In this document: one piece after another, positions 1 through 8,252 of the stretch
Position numbering within the stretch: the first letter of the stretch is position 1
Layout of the letters: the number at the start of each line of letters is the position of its first letter
Assembly (NCBI RefSeq): GCF_900106595.1
Contig: NZ_FNNC01000001.1
Location: forward strand, 310,001 to 374,000
Reading direction: 5' to 3'
DNA: 64,000 nt
DNA from: Marinococcus luteus
GTDB taxonomy: Bacteria; Bacillota; Bacilli; Bacillales; Marinococcaceae
Translations under genes and position numbers: made by a program
The notes under the pieces: model-generated
Database searches by the model: none
What the model was told of the DNA's origin: nothing
Seen by the model: the letters and a program-made list of their open reading frames with translations, nothing else

Positions 1-609
1 GATCTCTACATTATCCTGCTTTTCCAGGTTGGCGAGCATTTGGCGCGTCAGTTCCCCGAAGTTAATATCGGTGCCGTGGTCGACCTTCGTGGCCGCTATC
101 GGCTCGTCGGAGTCGCGGCCCTCCATCATTAACGGAATCCACTGCCTGATTTGTTCGGGATCCTCGGAAAATTCCATGCCCTGAAACTGGGGATGGCCGT
201 CGAGGGCCTCAAACCGCTTCTTCAGAAAGTTCACGTGATCCTCCCCGTAAACAAAGCTGATGTGAGGGAGGGGACGGATAAATTCTTCCGGACGTTGAAG
301 GTCGCCCTGGTCCACCAGGTATGCCCAGAGCTGCCTCGAGATCTGGAATTGTTCATTAATTTCAACCGCCCGGCTGGTTTTGAGGGAGCCGTCCGGCTGT
401 TCGGGGGTGTAGTTGAGCTCGCAGAGAGCCGCGTGCCCGGTGCCGGCGTTGTTCCACTCGTTCGAACTTTCCTGTCCCGCGGAGTCGAGCTTTTCGAACA
501 GGGTGATGTGCCACTCGGGCTCCAGCTTTTTCAGAAGTGTGGCGAGCGTTGCACTCACGATGCCGGCGCCAACAAGAATTACGTCTGTCGTAGTGTTATT
601 ATTGTTCAT
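1..609 (-). CDS. mqo: Malate:quinone oxidoreductase, N-terminal part (gene continues past the left edge)
   Basis: FAD-dependent, membrane-associated oxidation of malate to oxaloacetate with transfer of electrons to the quinone pool; the TCA-cycle alternative to NAD malate dehydrogenase. The minus strand reads [20 protein letters not shown] from an ATG at 609, which carries the dinucleotide-binding GAGIVSAT motif near residue 13. The family signature [16 protein letters not shown] follows about residues 47-62, then LNYTPEQ. A TCCTCCTT complement at 616-623 is a strong ribosome site. About 203 codons are present without a stop; the family is about 500 residues, so more than half lies outside the window. 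A cre-like site lies just upstream. The family assignment is firm. Confidence 0.95.
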   Translation of the reverse strand, partial: MNNNNTTTDVILVGAGIVSATLATLLKKLEPEWHITLFEKLDSAGQESSNEWNNAGTGHAALCELNYTPEQPDGSLKTSRAVEINEQFQISRQLWAYLVDQGDLQRPEEFIRPLPHISFVYGEDHVNFLKKRFEALDGHPQFQGMEFSEDPEQIRQWIPLMMEGRDSDEPIAATKVDHGTDINFGELTRQMLANLEKQDNVEI

Positions 610-636
610 GGGTTTTCCTCCTTAAAAAAGCATAAT

Positions 637-650
637 TGTAAGCGTTTGCG
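637..650. promoter_or_regulatory. cre-like site upstream of mqo
   Basis: TGTAAGCGTTTGCG matches the CcpA operator consensus TGWAANCGNTWWCA except at two positions. It sits 28 bp upstream of the mqo start codon, where carbon catabolite control of a respiratory malate dehydrogenase would make sense. Two mismatches make this tentative. Confidence 0.4.
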
Positions 651-748
651 TTAAGTAATATGGTCATCTGATGACTTGGTATTTATCATAACATAATCTA
701 AAGGCGGTGCACAGATGGCTGGCACAAAAGAAGTGTATATGTTAAATT

Positions 749-764
749 TACCTAACGTTAGGTA
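749..764. promoter_or_regulatory. Perfect 16-bp palindrome, probable TetR operator
   Basis: TACCTAACGTTAGGTA is a perfect inverted repeat 30 bp upstream of the TetR start codon. Length and position are typical of the site bound by a TetR dimer that represses its own gene and the neighbouring efflux pump. Confidence 0.75.
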
Positions 765-794
765 GGCAATGAATGCAGAAAAGGTGATGATTTA

Positions 795-1388
795 ATGGAA
801 ACGCGCGAGCGTATTATTCATACGAGTCTGGAGCTGTTCACCGAGTGGGGCTACGAAGGGACAACACTTTCGGCGATTGCCCAGCGGATAGGAATCCAAA
901 AGCCGTCGTTGTATGCTCATTTTGCAAATAAGGAAGCTTTATTTCTGGCTACGGTCAAAAAAGCAGTCCTTGAATACAACCGGATCGTGCGCAGTGAGCT
1001 GAAAGCGGCGGCAGCAGAAACAGCTGAGCTTCAGCTGAAAACATTATTATACCGGCTCGCTGAGGTGTATTACGATGAATACACGATCAGTCAGTTTTAT
1101 TACCGGTTTCTATTTTTTCCGCCGCCGGAGCTGGCATCTCCAATGCAGGAGCTGATGGCGTATCACGGCAGTGCTGCGGACCAGCATATTGAAGCGGTCG
1201 TTCAGCGGGGCAAGGACGAAGGTGCGGTGGAGCCGTCGCTTGCCAATGAACTTATTACGGAAACCTATTTAACCCTGCTGAGCGGCATCGACTTTGACAC
1301 CCGTTATTACGATTTTAATAAACAACAAATCCGGACCCACATTGACCGGATATGGCAGATATTCTGGCGGGGGATCCGGGCTTTTTGA
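795..1388 (+). CDS. TetR/AcrR family transcriptional regulator
   Basis: DNA-binding repressor of 197 residues, a usual TetR length. The N-terminal helix-turn-helix is clear: RERIIHTSLELFTEWGYEGT followed by LSAIAQRIGIQKPSLYAHFA (residues 5-45), with the typical Y.HF.NKE end. The C-terminal two thirds are the variable, helical ligand-binding part with many aromatic residues. An AAGGTGATG ribosome site precedes the ATG. The MFS exporter starts 46 bases after its stop, so the two genes probably form one autoregulated unit through the palindrome at 749-764. The ligand cannot be read from sequence; a drug-like or lipophilic compound is an inference from the exporter. Confidence 0.92.
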   Translation: METRERIIHTSLELFTEWGYEGTTLSAIAQRIGIQKPSLYAHFANKEALFLATVKKAVLEYNRIVRSELKAAAAETAELQLKTLLYRLAEVYYDEYTISQFYYRFLFFPPPELASPMQELMAYHGSAADQHIEAVVQRGKDEGAVEPSLANELITETYLTLLSGIDFDTRYYDFNKQQIRTHIDRIWQIFWRGIRAF

Positions 1389-1434
1389 CTATACATGAAA
1401 GACGGAAGCAGCATAGATTTACAGGAGGGCACAG

Positions 1435-2655
1435 ATGGCTGATTCATGGACTTCATTACTAAAAAATAAAACGTTTGTGCTCGTATGGCTGTCGGGCATG
1501 ACGGTGATGCTTGGCTTTTCGATTTTCTTTCTCTCCGTTTCCTGGTTCGTCGTCGATGAAATGCAGCAGCCGGCCATTCTCGGGGTCGTGATGATGACGA
1601 TTGCCATTCCGCGTGTCGCGATGATGATATATGGCGGGGTGCTCGCGGATAAAATCCAAAAATCACGTATCATGTTTACGACGAATGCGCTGCAGGTGGT
1701 CGTAATGGTCGTTCTGGTGGTGCTCGTGCAGCAGGACGCCCTGCAGACGACTTCTTTGATTATTCTGGCGTTTGTCTTTGGCTTTCTGGATGCCTTCTTT
1801 TTTCCGGCGGCTTCGGCCATGATTCCGAGTATTATCCCGGTCCATCAATTACAGCAGGCCAATTCCTGGTATCAGGGCTCCACGGAGCTGATGTTTATTA
1901 TCGGCCCGGTGGGGGCGGGGCTGCTGCTAACCTTTGGCGGCTTTGCCTTTGCGTTTTCCGCGGCGGCTGTGTTGATCGCGCTGTCAACTATTCTGATTTA
2001 TCCGCCGTTTTTAAAGGACCCGGTCCCGGAAGCGAGAAGCGGGCGTCCTACCGCGTGGATGGATCTGAAGGAGGGCCTCGCCTACGTGCGGCGGTCAGGC
2101 ATCCACCGGTCCGGGACGATGGTGATTATTACGATTAATCTGTTGATGATCGGACCGCTTCTGATCAGCATTCCGATGCTCATCAGCGCACTGGGAGGCG
2201 CTCCGTGGCAGCTGAGCTTATTGGAAGGAGGATTTTCGACCGGCACCTTTCTGTTGAGCGTGCTGCTGGTTACATGGTCACTGAAGCAGCGACGGGGCCG
2301 GTGGGTGTTAGGTGCCCTCGGGGTAAGCTTTTTTCTCCTGCTTGTGTTCAGCCAGGTGGAGGCGCTGCCTGTGCTGGTTATTGTTATCACGCTGATGGGA
2401 GGGGCGGGGATGCTTGTATACCTGCCGACGATTACCATGATTCAGGAAAAAACCGACAACAACAAACTCGGCCGGGTGATGAGCCTCGTGAACTTTGCAT
2501 CCAGCGGCTTTGAGCCTATTGCCTTTGCGCTCATTTCGTTTCTGGTCGCGGCCTCAATTTCAATTCAGACGGTGCTCATGTACACGTCCGTCACCGGGAT
2601 GGTGCTGACCGGTCTGCTGCTTTGGCTGAGCCCCGAGTTCCGTCAGACCGATTAG
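1435..2655 (+). CDS. MFS transporter, DHA3-type drug exporter-like
   Basis: Integral membrane protein of 406 residues with about 12 hydrophobic segments. It starts with a short cytoplasmic end (MADSWTSLLKNKTFVLVWLS) and carries the MFS loop 2-3 signature as GGVLADKIQKSR near residue 69. The fold and the N-terminal SWFV and PAASAMIPSII segments resemble the macrolide/enterobactin exporter branch. Start chosen at the ATG behind an AGGAGGGCAC ribosome site. It lies downstream of the TetR gene and is followed by a strong terminator, so the pair is a closed unit. Export of a toxic compound is the likely role; the substrate is unknown. Confidence 0.88.
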   Translation: MADSWTSLLKNKTFVLVWLSGMTVMLGFSIFFLSVSWFVVDEMQQPAILGVVMMTIAIPRVAMMIYGGVLADKIQKSRIMFTTNALQVVVMVVLVVLVQQDALQTTSLIILAFVFGFLDAFFFPAASAMIPSIIPVHQLQQANSWYQGSTELMFIIGPVGAGLLLTFGGFAFAFSAAAVLIALSTILIYPPFLKDPVPEARSGRPTAWMDLKEGLAYVRRSGIHRSGTMVIITINLLMIGPLLISIPMLISALGGAPWQLSLLEGGFSTGTFLLSVLLVTWSLKQRRGRWVLGALGVSFFLLLVFSQVEALPVLVIVITLMGGAGMLVYLPTITMIQEKTDNNKLGRVMSLVNFASSGFEPIAFALISFLVAASISIQTVLMYTSVTGMVLTGLLLWLSPEFRQTD

Positions 2656-2686
2656 GGCCAATGCCGAAAAAGTTGAAACGCTGCCT

Positions 2687-2729
2687 AAGCCTTCCGCTCC
2701 CCTGACAGAGGAGCCCGGAAGGCTTTTTT
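2687..2729 (+). terminator. Rho-independent terminator after the TetR/MFS unit
   Basis: A 10-bp stem (AAGCCTTCCG paired with CGGAAGGCTT) with a second inner GCTCC/GGAGC pairing, followed directly by six T. Confidence 0.9.
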
Positions 2730-2862
2730 CATTCCAGAAAGACTGCTGCAAACCACAAATCAGCCGGGCTCTATCGGGTTGAGAGACATTTCCTTGGGAA
2801 AAAACGGGAAGAGACCATTAACGGCATACATAGATCACTACAATTTAGAGAGGGTGAAAAGC

Positions 2863-3933
2863 ATGAGGATATTATACGCTGGCATGGAAAATGAACTGCT
2901 TGTACTGACGCAGAGTGGGGAGGGGTGGCGGACACAGACAAAGCTTAAAGGGACCCAGCCTGTCCGGGTGGCGGTGGATCCTTCCGATGCTTCTATTGTT
3001 TACTGTGCCACGTATGGGCATGGGCTATGGAAAAGCGAGGACGCGGGGGAAAACTGGCACGCACTGGGGAAGCCGCAATTGTATTTTGAACCGGCGGGCG
3101 ACAACGGTATCCCTTCGCCTTACATCACGTTTGTCGGCACCCATCCGGTGAAAAAGGGGAAGGAATCGCACATTGTTTATGCCGGCACCGAGCCTTCGGC
3201 GGTGTATTACTCGGAAGACGGAGGAAAGCACTGGCATGAGTGGACCGGCATCCAGCATATGGCCTCCAGACCGGAATGGCAGTTTCCGCCACGTCCCCAC
3301 ACGCATCACGTCCGCTGGGTCGCGCCGGGCTACGGGAACCCGGATCATATAGCTGTATCCATTGAGTACGGAGCAGTGCTTTTTTCAGAGGATGACGGAA
3401 GCACCTGGCAGGACCGGCCGGAGCACAGCCCGAGAGATGTGCATACCCTGCTGGCCCATCCATCGGCTCCCGGCCGTTTGTACGCGGCCTGCGGGGACGG
3501 CTTTATGAATGCTTCGCATTCGTATGCAGAAAGTAAGGATGGCGGACGGCACTGGCATTATCAGAGCGAAGGACTGGAGAAGCATCCGTATCTTTATAAT
3601 ATGGTGCTGAATGCAGCGGATGCGGACGACCGATTCGTTTCCGCCTCCAAGGGTCCGCGGGAAGCGCACTCCTCCGGCGCCGCCAGCTCCGCCATTTACC
3701 GGAAGCAGGGGGAAGCTCCTTTTCGTGAAATGTCCCGGGGGCTTCCGGCAGGCTCCTTTACGCACGTCTTAACCCAGGACCCGGAGGACGCCAGCATTTT
3801 TTACGCGCTCAATAACCACGGCATCTTTTTCCTCCGTACGGACGGGGAGGAAATATGGAAGCCTATCAATATAGCCTGGAAGGATGCCTATAAGCACCAG
3901 CACCCGTCGTGCTTTGTGGCGAGTTCAAAATAA
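2863..3933 (+). CDS. Asp-box (BNR/sortilin-type) beta-propeller protein, sialidase-like fold
   Basis: Soluble protein of 356 residues without a signal peptide. Four Asp-box turns are visible (SEDAGENWHAL, SEDGGKHWHEW, SEDDGSTWQDR, SKDGGRHWHYQ), the hallmark of VPS10/sialidase-type propellers, here spaced through the first two thirds. Bacterial relatives are usually called WD40/YVTN/BNR repeat or exo-alpha-sialidase family, mostly of unknown substrate; the catalytic residues of true sialidases are not recognisable. The ATG at 2863 is preferred because of the AGAGAGGGTG ribosome site eight bases upstream; an in-frame TTG at 2779 lies too close to the preceding terminator and has none. Monocistronic. 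Confidence 0.8.
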   Translation: MRILYAGMENELLVLTQSGEGWRTQTKLKGTQPVRVAVDPSDASIVYCATYGHGLWKSEDAGENWHALGKPQLYFEPAGDNGIPSPYITFVGTHPVKKGKESHIVYAGTEPSAVYYSEDGGKHWHEWTGIQHMASRPEWQFPPRPHTHHVRWVAPGYGNPDHIAVSIEYGAVLFSEDDGSTWQDRPEHSPRDVHTLLAHPSAPGRLYAACGDGFMNASHSYAESKDGGRHWHYQSEGLEKHPYLYNMVLNAADADDRFVSASKGPREAHSSGAASSAIYRKQGEAPFREMSRGLPAGSFTHVLTQDPEDASIFYALNNHGIFFLRTDGEEIWKPINIAWKDAYKHQHPSCFVASSK

Positions 3934-3964
3934 CGATACAAATATGTTCTTTGAATGAACGTTT

Positions 3965-4017
3965 AAAATACAAAACAATCGGGAGCGTTCTGCTTAGCAG
4001 GGGGCGTCCCGATTGTT
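3965..4017 (-). terminator. Terminator shared by convergent genes
   Basis: An 11-bp stem, AACAATCGGGA paired with TCCCGATTGTT, followed on the minus strand by TTTTGTATTTT. It ends the LCP/GT2 transcript and probably also works for the plus-strand propeller gene. Confidence 0.8.
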
Positions 4018-4045
4018 ACCGGCCAGGAAGGAGAGAGGCATGCAC

Positions 4046-4975
4046 TTATGCTTCCTGGTCAGTTTGTTCAATTTCCAGGTGATGGTTTAACCGGTCAGAC
4101 AATTCCTGCACCTGCGCAGTATCCGGCATGTAATAATACGTGTCGTCCATTTCGCCGTCTTCCCCTTCAATTTCATGCTGCTTCACCTGGTCGAAGGCGG
4201 GCTGATAGTTTGATTGGACGGTCCAAACATCCTTCAGCTGGAAATTGGTGCGCACATGGTCTTCAACAACGGTGAGAATGCTTTTGATTTTCGGGACAGA
4301 AGAGATGTCGGTGCCTTTATCCATCATGCCAAGAAGAAGGTCGCGCTGCCGTTCCTGGCGTCCAAGGTCTCCACGCGGGTCGTCTTTGCGCATGCGTGCA
4401 TACTTCAGGGCTTCTTCGCCGTTTAATTCCTGGGAGCCTTCGGCGAAATGGGTGCCTTTATACGTGAAGGCGAATGAGTTTTCGACGCTGACGCCATTGA
4501 TGGTGTCGACCATGTCTTCAAAGCCGGCCATATCCGCCTGGAAAAAGTAGTCGACAGGCACATCCAAAAACTGTTCAACGGTGTGGATCGTTTCATCCTT
4601 CCCGCCAAATGCATAGGCGTGATTGATTTTATCCTTTTCCCCCTCCCCGGCAATGGTTGTGTAGGTGTCCCGGGGGATGCTTACCATCTGGGTGGATTTC
4701 GTGTCCGGATTGACCGTCAAAAGCACGAGCGCATCCGTCCGCTGGTTGGGGTCATCCGCGCCCCCGGATTCGTCCACGCCCATCAATAGGACGGAAAAGG
4801 GATCTCCCTCGTCAAAATTAATCGTGTCGAGCCGGTTTTCGGATTCCGCCCGGTCTACGTCTTCCTGGATGGCCGTAAAAGTGGTGGCAACCAGGTTCCA
4901 CCCGTAGCTGCCGGCGACCACCAGCATGACGCCGAGGCTGGTGCCGATGATTAATACGATTTTTTTCCATTTCAT
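4046..4975 (-). CDS. LCP (LytR-CpsA-Psr) family cell-wall glycopolymer transferase
   Basis: Membrane-anchored, outward-facing phosphotransferase that attaches polyprenyl-linked polymers such as teichoic acid or capsule to peptidoglycan. The 309 residues begin with one membrane segment (residues 5-27). The LCP catalytic region follows: LLMGVDESG, QRTDALVLLTVNP, SIPRDTYT, KINHAYAFGG and the arginine-rich RMRKDDPRGDLGRQERQR block that binds the pyrophosphate. Length fits TagU/LytR relatives. It starts 22 bases after the GT2 gene ends and is the last gene before the terminator, so it probably attaches the polymer made by that glycosyltransferase. The polymer itself is not identified. Confidence 0.92.
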   Translation of the reverse strand: MKWKKIVLIIGTSLGVMLVVAGSYGWNLVATTFTAIQEDVDRAESENRLDTINFDEGDPFSVLLMGVDESGGADDPNQRTDALVLLTVNPDTKSTQMVSIPRDTYTTIAGEGEKDKINHAYAFGGKDETIHTVEQFLDVPVDYFFQADMAGFEDMVDTINGVSVENSFAFTYKGTHFAEGSQELNGEEALKYARMRKDDPRGDLGRQERQRDLLLGMMDKGTDISSVPKIKSILTVVEDHVRTNFQLKDVWTVQSNYQPAFDQVKQHEIEGEDGEMDDTYYYMPDTAQVQELSDRLNHHLEIEQTDQEA

Positions 4976-4997
4976 TTCTCAGGCCGCCCCTTTGTAT

Positions 4998-6371
4998 TTA
5001 ATATTTCTTTCTGGATTCAGTCGGTGCCGCCTGCAGGTCGTAATGGTTTCCCGTGCGGGAGACTTTTTTCCAGTCTTTGTTGAAAAAATAAGCGATGCTT
5101 CCATACATGACAAAATACATCGTGATAAACCGGTGCACGAATACGTCAAAGACAATGGTCGCAAGCAGGCGGAGGCGGTCGCCTTTGCTAAACGTAAACC
5201 CGTAGTGGTTCACCTGGCGGAGGGCCAGCATATTATAAATGAAATTAAACACGAATATGTAGCTCATATAGACGACGATAAAGCCTACAAAGACAAACGC
5301 CATGTTCAGGAACGCATTGGCGACAAAGAAGCCGGCGGTAACGTAAGCAGCTAAAATGCCAACGACTAAGGACTCAATAATATAGAAAAAGGATACCGCC
5401 TTTGTGACGAGCGTCCGGGCAAAAAACGTACGAAAGTGCACGAGGCAGTCCATGTAGGATTTCTGCCACCGGATCCGCTGCTTAAACAGGTCCTTCCACG
5501 TTTCCGGCAGCTCGGTATAACTGATCGCCTCCGTCAGCAATAAAACCTTTTTGTTTTTCTGCCTGCCGATATAGCGGTGGATCTTCAGGGTAATATCGAT
5601 ATCCTCTCCCACCGAGGAGCGGTACCCCCCGACATCGAGCAGGGCGTCTTTACGAAAAATACCAAAAGCGCCTGAAATAATCGCGAGCGCCTGAAAACGG
5701 GCGAGCGACAGCTTGGTGACGTAGAATGCCTTCAGAAAATCGAGCATTTGGACTCGGAGCAGCATGCTGGTGCCTGCGAGGGTGAGCTTCCGTAATGGCG
5801 AGGCGGTTTTGGTCTGCAGGACGTGTACCATGCCGCCTGCGGCGACCACATCAGGATCGGAAAATTTGTTGTTGATGACGGGCAGCGCCTCCGGGGTGAG
5901 AACCGTATCAGCATCCAGCGTCACCACAACCTCTTCTGCGGCGTATTCAATACCGGCGTTCAGCGCGTCCGCTTTCCCGCCGTTCCTTTTTCGGATGACG
6001 TAGATGTTCGGATGCAGCGACGACCGGTACACCCCTTCCACGGGCTGATGAGGAAGAAAACCAAGGGCTTTTTTCTCCCAAAGGTGCAGATCCAGCTCCT
6101 CGTTCAACAGCCCAAAAGTATCGTCCCGGGAGCCGTCATCGATGTAGAGAACTTCGGCTTTTTCCGCATCCAATGCCGTCATGCTTTGAATGGAGGTACG
6201 GATGATGCCGGCCTCATTGTAGGAGGGAATAATAATGCTGATGCCTGTCTGGACGCCTGGGACAGCCGGCTGTCGTTCATCCGTTTCCCGGAACCAGGGA
6301 AGGCAGTGGAACAGGTGAAGCACAGGGAAAAATAAACACAGACAAAAAAAGATTATAAAAAATAATTGCAA
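4998..6371 (-). CDS. Membrane processive glycosyltransferase, family GT2
   Basis: Makes a surface polysaccharide from nucleotide sugars at the inner membrane face. The 457 residues carry an N-terminal membrane segment (residues 1-24) and a GT2 core (about 42-290): SIIIPSYNEAG, the DDGSRDDT nucleotide site, KADALNAGIEYA, the metal-binding LDADT, GAFGIFRKDAL, GEDID and the QRIRW motif of processive synthases. Several C-terminal membrane segments follow, as in IcaA/PgaC/hyaluronan-synthase relatives. It starts at TTG behind AAGGAGG, nine bases away; no ATG fits. The coupled LCP gene downstream suggests the product is linked to the wall. The exact sugar is unknown; poly-N-acetylglucosamine-like polymers are one option. 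Confidence 0.88.
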   Translation of the reverse strand: MQLFFIIFFCLCLFFPVLHLFHCLPWFRETDERQPAVPGVQTGISIIIPSYNEAGIIRTSIQSMTALDAEKAEVLYIDDGSRDDTFGLLNEELDLHLWEKKALGFLPHQPVEGVYRSSLHPNIYVIRKRNGGKADALNAGIEYAAEEVVVTLDADTVLTPEALPVINNKFSDPDVVAAGGMVHVLQTKTASPLRKLTLAGTSMLLRVQMLDFLKAFYVTKLSLARFQALAIISGAFGIFRKDALLDVGGYRSSVGEDIDITLKIHRYIGRQKNKKVLLLTEAISYTELPETWKDLFKQRIRWQKSYMDCLVHFRTFFARTLVTKAVSFFYIIESLVVGILAAYVTAGFFVANAFLNMAFVFVGFIVVYMSYIFVFNFIYNMLALRQVNHYGFTFSKGDRLRLLATIVFDVFVHRFITMYFVMYGSIAYFFNKDWKKVSRTGNHYDLQAAPTESRKKY

Positions 6372-6656
6372 ATTGATGAACCTCCTTCATTTCTCATTAT
6401 ACGGGGACGGGGTTTGAAATAAAGACCGGAATTTTCTGAAGAAAGCGAGGGAAGAGCTCAGAGCAAAGGGAAATGGAAGCTTATAAAAAGAAAGAACATA
6501 AGCAAAAAAACCTGTTATGAAAGCAATTGGAACGTTTTCAATTCTCAGCATTAAAAGGTAAAAAATGAAAAAAGTAGCAGGCGCTGCAGAAAGAAAAAAT
6601 AAGCATAAGCTTTAACGGGGGGAGTATGTTTATTGGAGGCTTCCTCTAGCGGCCTT

Positions 6657-6677
6657 TGTATCAAATATATTGATACA
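6657..6677. promoter_or_regulatory. Inverted repeat, operator-like
   Basis: TGTATCAA and TTGATACA are exact complements around a 5-bp AT centre. Position in a gene-free stretch and symmetry suggest a regulator site; the regulator is unknown. Confidence 0.45.
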
Positions 6678-6961
6678 GGCAGTTTTATATTTCGACGTAA
6701 GAATGGATCGCTCGGAGCCACGGCCTTTATGTAACACCAGCAGAGTGGGCAGCGGTGGAATCGCAAATTCTCCGGCGATATAAGAATAGAGAAAAAAGCT
6801 ATAGCGGCTGGACAAATAATGATTGGTTATTGAACGCACGGCATGTTTTACCTAAAGCTTAGGCGGGTAAATTTATTCTATAACGCAAAAATTACAACAG
6901 CTTTTACTGTTTTAAAAATTAAATGGTCGGCGGAAATGAATGGATATAAAAGCCAGTACAT

Positions 6962-7002
6962 AAGCCGGAAAAAGGACTTCGTTCCTTTTTCTGGCTTTTT
7001 TT
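6962..7002 (+). terminator. Rho-independent terminator without an assigned gene
   Basis: A 15-bp stem (AAGCCGGAAAAAGGA with one wobble pair) and loop CTTCGT, followed by seven T. The core resembles the minus-strand hairpin at 27395-27429. Confidence 0.8.
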
Positions 7003-7149
7003 ATTGGGAGCATACTGAAAAGATGCTTCCAACGGAGCCTGCGTTAAACAGAATGCGGTTAGTTATTACGGGAAAAATCATTCTTTATCGGTTTTTCGTT
7101 TGAGGCGTTAAAAATATGATGAGATCAAAGAAAGAGAGGAAGCATAAAA

Positions 7150-7239
7150 ATGGAAATAGCAGCAGTGATTTTGTACGGCGTATTCGCGTCGCTTCTATTG
7201 ATTAATCCAGCACAGGTTAACAAAACTAAAAGCCAGTAG
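7150..7239 (+). CDS. Possible 29-residue membrane peptide
   Basis: Reads MEIAAVILYGVFASLLLINP and ends in a polar QVNKTKSQ tail, a single hydrophobic segment with an outward or inward basic end. An AGAGAGGAAG ribosome site lies about nine bases upstream. It stands before the GlsB/YeaQ-type stress membrane protein. No family recognised; the support is the ribosome site and the membrane-peptide-like composition only. Confidence 0.4.
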   Translation: MEIAAVILYGVFASLLLINPAQVNKTKSQ

Positions 7240-7370
7240 CATAAGTACAAATGTGCTGGAGCGAGGCTGCCGGCATAAGCAGGGAGCAACGTTTGAGGAA
7301 GCCACATGCAGGAAATAGCAGAAAAAGAACGTTAGAAGAATAAGAATCAATCACCAGGGAGATGAAGGTT

Positions 7371-7628
7371 ATGCTATCGTTTATTTGGAGTCTTATTATC
7401 GGCGGTTTGATTGGCTGGGCTGCAGGCACACTTACGGGCCGCGACGTGCCATTTGGTATTATTGGTAATATTATCGCCGGCTTTATCGGGGCCAGTTTAG
7501 GAACGGCGCTTCTCGGCAGCTGGGGGCCAGCCATTGGCGGCTTCGCGATTATTCCTGCCCTTATTGGTGCCGTTATTCTCGTATTGATCGTAAGTTTTAT
7601 TGCTCGGTCCATCAGGAGGAAGAAATAA
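7371..7628 (+). CDS. GlsB/YeaQ/YmgE family stress-response membrane protein
   Basis: Small inner-membrane protein of 85 residues with three hydrophobic, glycine-rich segments (SLIIGGLIGWAAG, IIGNIIAGFIGASLG, IIPALIGAVILVLIVSFI) and a basic IARSIRRKK end. This is the transglycosylase-associated family, commonly part of general stress regulons, whose biochemical role is unresolved. Start at 7371 is preferred over the ATG at 7362, because AGGGAG at 7356-7361 touches the first ATG but is nine bases from the second, and relatives begin with a similar M-SFIWSL. It sits with other small stress-type genes up to 9 kb. Confidence 0.85.
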   Translation: MLSFIWSLIIGGLIGWAAGTLTGRDVPFGIIGNIIAGFIGASLGTALLGSWGPAIGGFAIIPALIGAVILVLIVSFIARSIRRKK

Positions 7629-7654
7629 AGAAAAGAAAGGGTACGACCGGAAGA

Positions 7655-7686
7655 AAGCTGTCTTTAATACAGGCAGCTTCCTTCTT
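7655..7686 (+). terminator. Probable terminator
   Basis: AAGCTGTCT pairs with AGGCAGCTT (one wobble) around a 7-base loop, followed by CCTTCTTTT. The T tract is interrupted, so it may be leaky. Confidence 0.5.
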
Positions 7687-7751
7687 TTGTTGAAAAGCAA
7701 ATAAAGCAGTTTTGAAAAATGCATCAAAAGCTGCCCGAAAGGAGAAAATTT

Positions 7752-8150
7752 ATGAAAATAGATACATTCACAGACAAAGTAGCGGAAAAGTACGGTTCTA
7801 CAGATGAACAAACGATTGTTAACGAAGGTGCTGCTTTTATTGCTGACCTGGTCAGCGGGATGCAAAAGCAAATCCAGACAAAAGTCGGTGCTAACGTACG
7901 GCTGACGGGAGATGAAGAAGCTGGATCGGTGCTTGAGGTAGGACCGGTGGAGCTGCTGTTTCGCAAGCATGTTGAGTCTCCAAAGATTGAAGTGCTGGTG
8001 TCCGACGAGACAGAAGGAAAAAACGGAGAGCGTTTTGATGTGCTGGAAGTGCCGGAAGGACAGGCAGCACTAATAAGCACGCGATTCCATCAGGAATTGA
8101 GTAAAGACGTTTTCGAAAAATATTTGAACGTGTTTCGGCACGTGGTTTAA
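7752..8150 (+). CDS. Conserved-looking acidic cytosolic protein of unknown function
   Basis: 132 residues starting MKIDTFTDKVAEKYGSTDEQ, with no membrane segment, signal peptide or recognised domain. The middle (GPVELLFRKHVESPKIEVLV) and the end (QELSKDVFEKYLNVFRHVV) look like an alpha/beta fold rather than a shadow frame, and codon use is ordinary for the region. Start chosen at the ATG behind AAAGGAG (7738-7744); an upstream in-frame ATG at 7719 lacks a site. A perfect hairpin closes it downstream, so it is transcribed alone or with the YeaQ-type gene. I do not recognise the family. Confidence 0.7.
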   Translation: MKIDTFTDKVAEKYGSTDEQTIVNEGAAFIADLVSGMQKQIQTKVGANVRLTGDEEAGSVLEVGPVELLFRKHVESPKIEVLVSDETEGKNGERFDVLEVPEGQAALISTRFHQELSKDVFEKYLNVFRHVV

Positions 8151-8180
8151 TAGTCGTTTCTGTTTCATATTTCAAGGTGA

Positions 8181-8225
8181 AATAAACCCAGGCGTGCACG
8201 TGTTGGCGTGATGCCTGGGTTTATT
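8181..8225. terminator. 13-bp perfect hairpin between two genes
   Basis: AATAAACCCAGGC is the exact complement of GCCTGGGTTTATT across a 19-base loop. AT-rich flanks on both strands suggest it terminates transcription, probably in both directions. Confidence 0.7.
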
Positions 8226-8252
8226 CTATTCAGGGAAGAGGGCGATGCGGCC

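Larger units (their letters stand above)
6372..7149. other. 778-bp stretch without a convincing gene
   Basis: AT-rich and without a long open frame that has a ribosome site. It should hold the minus-strand promoter of the glycosyltransferase. It also contains an operator-like inverted repeat (6657-6677) and a strong free-standing terminator (6962-7002) with no assigned gene in front, so a small RNA between about 6660 and 7000 is possible. A 33-codon frame from TTG 6632 behind GGGGGAG was noted but cannot be supported. Confidence 0.5.

Noticed and set aside
6510-6545. cre-like sequence TTGGAACGTTTTCA upstream of the glycosyltransferase
   Set aside because: Three mismatches to the consensus in either orientation.
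6627-6740. Short frame EASSSGLCIKYIDTGSF after GGGGGAG
   Set aside because: 33 codons from a TTG start overlapping an inverted repeat; insufficient to call a gene.
6843-7103. 86-codon plus-strand frame
   Set aside because: Runs straight through a strong terminator hairpin and has no ribosome site.
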